Positions 22,044 through 27,535 of a stretch of 27,535 nt of DNA are shown here, one piece after another. Every line of letters begins with the position of its first letter. Position 1 is the stretch's first letter. The position numbers and the translations under genes are program-made. Source of the DNA: Ophiosphaerella korrae (Eukaryota; Ascomycota; Dothideomycetes; Pleosporales; Phaeosphaeriaceae); the NCBI GenBank assembly GCA_028456385.1, contig JALNQF010000478.1, positions 1-27,535 of the forward strand, given 5' to 3'. The notes below the pieces were generated by a model. It searched no databases and was not told the DNA's origin. It saw only the letters and a list, made by a program, of their open reading frames with translations.

Positions 22044-22471
22044 TGTAATAGGGTGTTACTAGGGTCGACTTCCTAGTGCCTATAGGTATTAGTAGATTAA
22101 GAGTTAATAGTAAAAGCCTAGGTTGTAATCTATAATAACTTATAAACAATAGAAGATATTTTGCAACTATCCTATAGTAGCGTTCTATAGTTAAAGGATT
22201 GAATTACTAATACTATCCTAACAATACGCATCTTACTAACTATATACTTGTCGTAATCTATAATCTATAGTTGCTAAGACTAGTAGATTATAGATTGTCT
22301 TAATCTATAATCTATTAATGCTAAGAGTCTACAGATTATAGATTAGCCTAGGTGTCCTAGTTATATATAGTCTCCTAATCGAAGTCGTTACCCTACTCGT
22401 CCTATGCTTTGTCAGCGCCTAGATCGGGACTAATTAGTTCTATCTAGATTTCTTCTATTACACCCGTAACA
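22044..22471 (-). repeat. Internal type 1 LTR (428 bp), 5' LTR of the guest element
   Basis: Plus-strand TGTAATAGGG to CCCGTAACA, so element-sense TGTTACGGGTGTAATAG, matching the element 1 LTR start. The gag leader (CCTTACTAATTTAG) follows on its element-3' side, so it is a 5' LTR; the other side abuts gag-protease spacer sequence at TACTAGATATTTTAG, present uninterrupted at about 12643 and 20171. It is the least RIP-altered LTR in the window. In place of the 32-bp direct array it has AATCTATAATCTA and its complement alternating (22255-22267, 22284-22296, 22302-22314, 22333-22344). No second type 1 LTR with a TACTA duplication is present. Confidence 0.88.
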
Positions 22472-24268
22472 TACTAGATATTTTAGATCTATTATTTTAT
22501 CGTCCCCTTCTTAGTATTTGTCTTTACTAGGTATATTTATTATTAGGATATAGTATACTACTAGTACTCTTAGTGTATAGGCTTTATTAATCTATTGCGT
22601 TTTCTTTATAAGGTATTACTATTCTCTTTATATAGGTATTCTTCTTACTATAACTATATATTACTTTATCTATTCTTAAAATAGTATAAACTTTATTTCT
22701 TTAGGATTACGTTCTTTTTAGTCTTTATACGCTTCCTCTATACTTATAACTATTAAGTATATTTAAATAAATCTCTATTCTTTATTTTATTCCTCTATAT
22801 CTATTATTATATAGCTATTATAGCTATGTATTATTAGCTAAGTATATTCTATACCTCTTATACTAACTTGTTTCTTACTTTTTTGTAGTCCTTTAGAAGT
22901 AGTTGTAGTAGTCTCTTTATCTAGTACTAGTTCTTTAGCCTAGATTAATAGAATCTAGGGCTCTTCTCTTTCTAAGTCTTCTATTAGTAGGTTTATTACT
23001 TAGGCTATTTCTTCTAGCTAAGCTTTTATTCTTTCTTTTATTACTACTACTCTATTTCTCTATTATAGGAAATACCCTACTCTTTACTTACTAGAAAGAT
23101 ATATATAGTAGTTATCTTTGTAATAAAAGGTCTAGTAGAGTATTACGTACTATAATTCTTTACTCTTAGCTACCTTCTCTTAAGGTTTAACCTATACTTG
23201 TAGTGCTTCTTTCTTCTTTTTAGTTATTTTTAACTAAGTTTCTTTCTTTAGGTTCTTACTTTTGTAGTCTTTTACAAAGTATTTAGGTTTCTTATATTTA
23301 TAGTATACTATATCCTTCTTCTTTTATAATTAGTAGTTTTTCGCGTAGTAGCTTTTCTTGCTATAGTTAAAGTATATAAAGTCTTTCTTCTTCTTTTTAT
23401 CTTTATTTATATTAAGGATTATAGGGTCTCTCTTGTTATAATTCTAGGTATAACCTCTATACTTATTCTTCTTCTATTCTTAAAGGTTATTATTAATCTA
23501 TATTACTTACTATTTTAGGGCTTCTAGTATTTGTAGTTTCTCTATATAGATTATTTTGTATCGAATTTTTAAGTTTAGTCCTTGTTTAAATTGTAATATT
23601 AGGGCTAACTTATTCTATTCTATGTTTTAGGATAGTTGTTTAATTTATAATATATATTCTAGAATACTTTAGCTTTATATAAGCTTTTCTAACTACTCTT
23701 TAGCTTATTAGGTAATATCTATATCTCTAAACGCTACTCTTATTTATTTAGTAAAGTATTTATAACTTCTAAAGATAGCTCTTGTTACGTCCTTTTAGGT
23801 TATTAAGGCGTATATTATATAGTCTATCTAGTAAGGTTTAAACTATCTTATTATATTCTCTTTAAGGTGCATCCTAATATATATTACTTTTTTTTCTTCT
23901 ATATTAAAGTATAGTACTTGTACATCTATCTAAAGTTATACTAATATAATAAAGGGTCTTAGTTTCTCCCTTGTTCTATTAAACTTCTTAAGGATAGGTA
24001 TCTTTAGTAGTTTCTTTGTTGTACTTATCTCTAGGCGTTGTATAATTAATTCTATCTAATTTTAGCCTTTAATAATAGCTTTAATTTGTACTTTAATTTA
24101 TTTTACGTAATTTTATAGCTCTTTATTCTACGTCTCTAAGGTATTAATTACTATCTTTATATCTTCTTTTTTAGAGATTAGGTTATTAATACAATCCTTA
24201 ATTGTTTCCTATACTATACTATCTAACTTATAGCTTCCTCTAGTTAATTTTGTTAAACTTTCTACTAT
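22472..24268 (-). pseudogene. Gag fragment of the host part of element 3
   Basis: Minus strand from the likely start at 24268 (now ATA). Knuckle 1 at 23374-23333 and knuckle 2 at 23305-23264 have Cys and His as Tyr; between its second metal position and the His, knuckle 1 has S-K-K-S where other copies have a Gly-bearing stretch. Start to knuckle 1 is 894 nt, in frame. It stops in the spacer, about 400 nt before where the protease motif would lie, at the junction with the internal LTR. Its continuation was interrupted by the guest element. Confidence 0.86.
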
Positions 24269-24329
24269 TGTGTTAGCTAGATCGTGCGCTACTTACGCTT
24301 CGCTTCTCTTAATAACTAAATTAGTAAGG
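24269..24329 (-). promoter_or_regulatory. Leader after the 5' LTR of element 3
   Basis: Contains the same CCTTACTAATTTAG and AAGCGAAGCGTAAGTAGCGC stretch seen after the LTRs at 4847, 14523 and 22043. Conserved CpG positions stand out against the AT-rich background. No TGG-type tRNA primer site is visible. Confidence 0.5.
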
Positions 24330-24823
24330 TGTAATAGGTATACTAGGGTTAACTTCCTAATATCTAAAGAGTATTAGTAGATTAGGAGATAATAATAAAA
24401 GCTTGTGTTAGGATCTATAATAACTATAAATAATAGAAGATATTTTGTAACTATCTTGTATTAGCGTTCTGTAATTAAAGGATTAAATTGCTAATACTAT
24501 CTTAATAATACGTATTACTACTAACTATATACCTAGGCTTCTTAGCTAACTTTGTGCTTCGTGTTTACTAAGATTGTAAATTACAAATTTGTTACGTACT
24601 TAACTTTATACTTTGTATTTACTAAGATCGCAAATTATAAATTTATTACGTACTTAACTTTATACTTTGTATTTACTAAGATTGTAAATTGCGAATCTAT
24701 TACGTGTCTCTATTATAGTTAGTCTCCTAGCCTAGTTTGTTTTCTTATAGGTTATATGTGTCGTTATTATCTATAGTAGGGCTAATTAGTTCGAATTAGT
24801 TTTCTCTTGTTATAGCTATAATA
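24330..24823 (-). repeat. 5' LTR of element 3 (494 bp)
   Basis: Plus-strand TGTAATAGGTATACTAGG to GCTATAATA (ACA mutated to ATA). Three 54-bp units at 24542-24595, 24596-24649 and 24650-24703. Pairs with 15411-15904 by length, repeat number and the TAGAG duplication. Confidence 0.93.
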
Positions 24824-24828
24824 TAGAG
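24824..24828. repeat. Target site duplication of element 3 (right)
   Basis: TAGAG, exact match to 15406-15410. Confidence 0.93.
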
Positions 24829-25946
24829 TATATATATAAAGAGATTTATATAATTTATAGTAGAATAATATAATAGTTTCTTCTTAATCTTTTATTATAG
24901 ATATTTATTATATACGTTATAGATTTAGTTATTTATAAAAACTTACTTTAAATCTAATAATTACTTTAATAAGAGATATATAAATACCTATTTAATATCT
25001 TTTTTACTTAGCCTATTTAGTAGTATTAGTATAGAATTCTAATATATCCTTAACTTCTTTATATATTTAGCTATAATATTAAACTAACTTAGTAGTAAAC
25101 ACCTTATTCTTCTTATTTTTAGCCTATTTCTTAATTATAAGAGACTCTTTATATACTAAAGTATATTTAAAATATATTCTAATTATTTTTAATTATTTAA
25201 ACTTATTTATTAATAAGTTATAAAAATTAAAGTAGTCTTCTTTTAATTTAATATTAAAGAAAGCTTTTCTACTCTTTTAAAAGTAAATATAGTAGAATTA
25301 AATATAAGATTAGACTTACTATCTCTACTCTCTTTATTATAAGTTTATTATATAGAGATATTAGCGAAGTCCTATTAAATAAGTTATAAACGTAATCTAA
25401 CTATAATATACTTTCTTTTTACTAAGTATCTACTTACTATATATATTAGGTATAGTACTATAAAATCTACGTTAATAAATATAATACTATTATACTAACT
25501 TCCTTATATACTTACTTATAAGCTTAAAGTAAGTAGTAAAGCTTAGTTAATAGATTTCTATAGAGTTATTATTAGTAATAATTCTACTTAAAGTAAGTAC
25601 TAAAGTAAGTTACTATTACGTTTAAAATATATTTTATATTTCCTCTTTATACTTATTAAACTAAAAGTAAAATATTATAATTAAGATCTCTACTTATTTT
25701 TTATTTAATCTCTTATATAATAAATCTATCTAAAATATCTTCTTATCTAGTAGTACTTATATCTACTTATTATAAAAATAGAGTATAATATTACTAGATA
25801 TACTAGAAATAATCTATTAAATATATACTTAGTATTAATCTTAAAACGTATTTAGATTGTATTATAATTATATTTTTATAGTTTCTAGAATCTAATACTT
25901 TATTCTCTACTTAAATATAATACTTTCTATACTACTTTAGTATAAT
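24829..25946. other. AT-rich flank, no gene seen
   Basis: No coding frame or element domain recognised. A short motif CTTAAAGTAAGTA...TAAAG occurs twice (about 25523 and 25597). Composition suggests further RIP-altered repeat of unknown kind. Confidence 0.55.
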
Positions 25947-26209
25947 AAGTTGTAAGGATAGTATACTACTAAGCTAATCCTAATAAAAAGGAGCTAATAG
26001 CTAGTTAAGCTATTGCAGTAGTATACAATATATATACTAGTTATTATTGCTTAAAGTTCTTCGAACTTACTTAGGGTTATACTAAGTTGTATGTAGTAGA
26101 ATATACTAGCCGATAGAGCTAGCACGCGCTAGTTACTTAGCCTAGTAGAGCTTGTCGATAGCGCTAAGCGTACCCTAATAGCTCTCTACCCTAGACCCCT
26201 TATACAAGT
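25947..26209. mobile_element. Possible small or solo-LTR-like relic
   Basis: Less AT-rich island bounded by AAGT on both sides (25947-25950 and 26206-26209). The inside starts TGTAAGG and ends CCTTATAC, roughly inverted. It contains an inverted repeat at 25961-26026 and CpG-bearing sequence at 26110-26175. No coding content. A 4-bp repeat can occur by chance and TG...CA ends are not exact, so the type of element is open. Confidence 0.35.
25961..26026. repeat. Nested inverted repeats
   Basis: GTATACTACT (25961-25970) and AGTAGTATAC (26017-26026) are perfect inverted arms; inside, AATAGCT (25996-26002) and AGCTATT (26008-26014) form a second hairpin. This could fold as a two-tier stem. Confidence 0.65.
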
Positions 26210-26744
26210 AAAGTATCTTTTCTTATTTTAATATTAATAATATAAAGATCTTTAATAGATTAAAGGTTATACTAAGTAAAATATACTTTTAATTATATAA
26301 AATTAAGAAATTATACTATATTATATAAGAAATATATTATAAACTTATTTTACTTTATATTTATATTTTATTAAATTTAGTATAAGTATAAGTTAAAGTA
26401 CTACCTTAATCTTTATAATTACTTCTCTCTTAATAATATTTAGAGGTATAGGTATATATATATATTCTAAATATAATTAGTATAAAGTATAGTACTTTAT
26501 TAATATCTATAAGTACTATTATATAGTAATAGACTTTATAAGACTTTTTAATAAAAGTTTAAATACTTTATAAGTAATTAATATCTAAAATATATTATTA
26601 ACGTATTAGTATTATATTTTATAGCCTTTATTATTATAGGCTTAATAATAATATATAACTATCTTAGTTAATTCTTTCTACTTAATCTAAACTAAAATAA
26701 CTATTTTAGGTAATTAATATTAACTATATTATATATAAGAGTAG
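26210..26744. other. AT-rich stretch, no gene seen
   Basis: Nothing recognisable beyond A+T-rich sequence on either strand. Confidence 0.55.
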
Positions 26745-26943
26745 TGTTAATAGGGCTTCGTCTACTGTAGAGGCTTGTAGAGAAACCGGGATACGCTAGC
26801 GTATAGGGTTAAGTAAGGAAAAGTAAAGGGTGTTTATTTATATTATACTCTATACGTAGTAGGAGTATGTATTATATATACTTAATTCTATACATAGGCT
26901 AAAAGGCCTATACGTCTTGTTGCCCCTAACGTCGTGCGTAACA
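26745..26943. mobile_element. Possible LTR-like relic island
   Basis: About 200 bp with clearly more G+C than its surroundings. It begins TGTTA and ends TAACA, a 5-bp inverted LTR-like end pair, and includes the 14-bp palindrome ATACGCTAGCGTAT (26791-26804). Flanking 5-mers (AGTAG and GCTTA) do not match, so an intact insertion is not shown. No coding frame. Confidence 0.3.
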
Positions 26944-27535
26944 GCTTAGCTATTAGCCTAAGTTATTACGTACAGACAAGTAGTAAAGTAGTTCTCTATA
27001 TTTAATATATACTAATCTTAGCTCTAATATATAATAAAATATAGCCTCTCTCTTATAAATAGCTAATTATATTAGTAATACGTTTATAATATATTTAAGT
27101 AATTTTCTATTTTTACTTTTTAGTACTACTAGTAAAGTATTAAGCTCTAAGTCTCTTTATAGTAGAAGTAAACCCTAACTTAAATTACTAATTAATTCTA
27201 ATATATAAACTACTATTATTAATATAAGTATATTAGAATTGTAATTAGAATATATTATTATACTTACTTAATAGCTATTACCTTAGTATCTAAATCCTTT
27301 AAGATATACTATAATCTCTTAAATATATCCTAATATATATTATTAATAGTAATATAAGAATATATTTTAAAGCTATCTTTAAGATATTTATAGTACTTAA
27401 TTATAGAGTACTAATACTTATATAATATTATAGGTTAGTTCTTAAAGAATAGAGAAACTATAAGGGAGTTATCTCTTATATCTCTTATTTTCGCACTAAT
27501 ATTAGTAAGTTTATAACTTACTAATATTACAAACT
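26944..27535. other. AT-rich end of window, no gene seen
   Basis: The first 50 bases are slightly richer in G+C (CTTAG/CTAAG inverted pair near 26946-26965); the rest is A+T-rich without a frame or domain. Confidence 0.55.

Larger units (their letters stand above)
15411..24823 (-). mobile_element. Composite Ty3/gypsy element 3 with an extra LTR
   Basis: Minus strand, 9413 bp, flanked by TAGAG. The outer LTRs are both 494 bp and type 2. Between them are, in element order, a gag fragment (24329-22472), an LTR of the element 1 type (22471-22044), then a full-size internal region (22043-15905, 6139 bp, against 6138 and 6104 in elements 1 and 2). The simplest history is insertion of a type 1 element into the gag-protease spacer of a type 2 element, then recombination between the two similar pol genes that removed the 3' end of the guest, its second LTR and the matching host segment. 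Gag-pol is RIP-inactivated and has two 1-nt frameshifts. Confidence 0.9.

Noticed and set aside
22472..22476. TACTA as a target duplication of the internal LTR
   Set aside because: TACTA follows the LTR on one side, but the other side continues into gag leader and no second type 1 LTR with TACTA exists, so the duplication cannot be shown.
26050..26200. CpG-bearing island considered as a tRNA gene
   Set aside because: I could not find A- and B-box sequences or a cloverleaf with the right spacing; inverted repeats here are too short and misplaced.
25946..26211. 5-bp target duplication for the 26-kb island
   Set aside because: With TG...CA ends the flanking 5-mers are TAAGT and AGTAA, which do not match. 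Only a 4-bp AAGT repeat is exact, so an LTR-type duplication is not claimed.

Overview
The window is a block of transposon graveyard from a filamentous ascomycete (Pezizomycotina), most likely an AT-rich heterochromatic isochore. I see no host gene. By eye the sequence is dominated by TpA, with CpA and TpG scarce and many CpG sites kept. Related copies differ mostly by C-to-T and G-to-A changes. Glutamine and tryptophan codons have become TAG/TAA, ATG has become ATA, and zinc-binding Cys and His have become Tyr. This is the footprint of repeat-induced point mutation (RIP), a process of filamentous ascomycetes. The species cannot be named from this.

Almost everything between 965 and 24828 is three chromodomain-type Ty3/gypsy LTR retrotransposons. 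Element 1 (4389-11442, plus strand, 7054 bp, LTRs of 458 bp) lies inside the RT gene of element 2 (970-14968, minus strand, 6940 bp once element 1 and one target repeat are removed). Both have perfect 5-bp target duplications (ATATT and TATAG). Taking out element 1 plus one ATATT restores a protease-to-RT distance of 909 nt, identical to element 1 itself. A 432-bp AT-rich gap follows. Then comes element 3 (15411-24823, minus strand, target duplication TAGAG), which is a composite: an extra LTR of the element 1 type (22044-22471) sits between a leftover gag fragment and a full-length gag-pol body. Flanks 1-964 and 24829-27535 are gene-free, with two less AT-rich islands near 26.0 and 26.8 kb that may be other transposon remnants.

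Each element has the order LTR, gag with two CCHC knuckles, protease, RT, RNase H, integrase, chromodomain, polypurine tract, LTR. Gag and pol share one frame. All copies are full of in-frame stops and cannot encode protein.

The most interesting signal is a second gene, on the strand opposite gag-pol, between the chromodomain and the 3' LTR of all three elements (1361-2000, 10984-10303, 15905-16589). It has a Cys-rich N-terminal half, a 46-nt intron at the same place in every copy (GTAAGT donor, TACTAAG branch site and TAG acceptor still intact in element 3), a Lys-rich helical stretch and a conserved Ser-rich tail. The reading frame is kept across two LTR subfamilies, including through a 45-nt indel.
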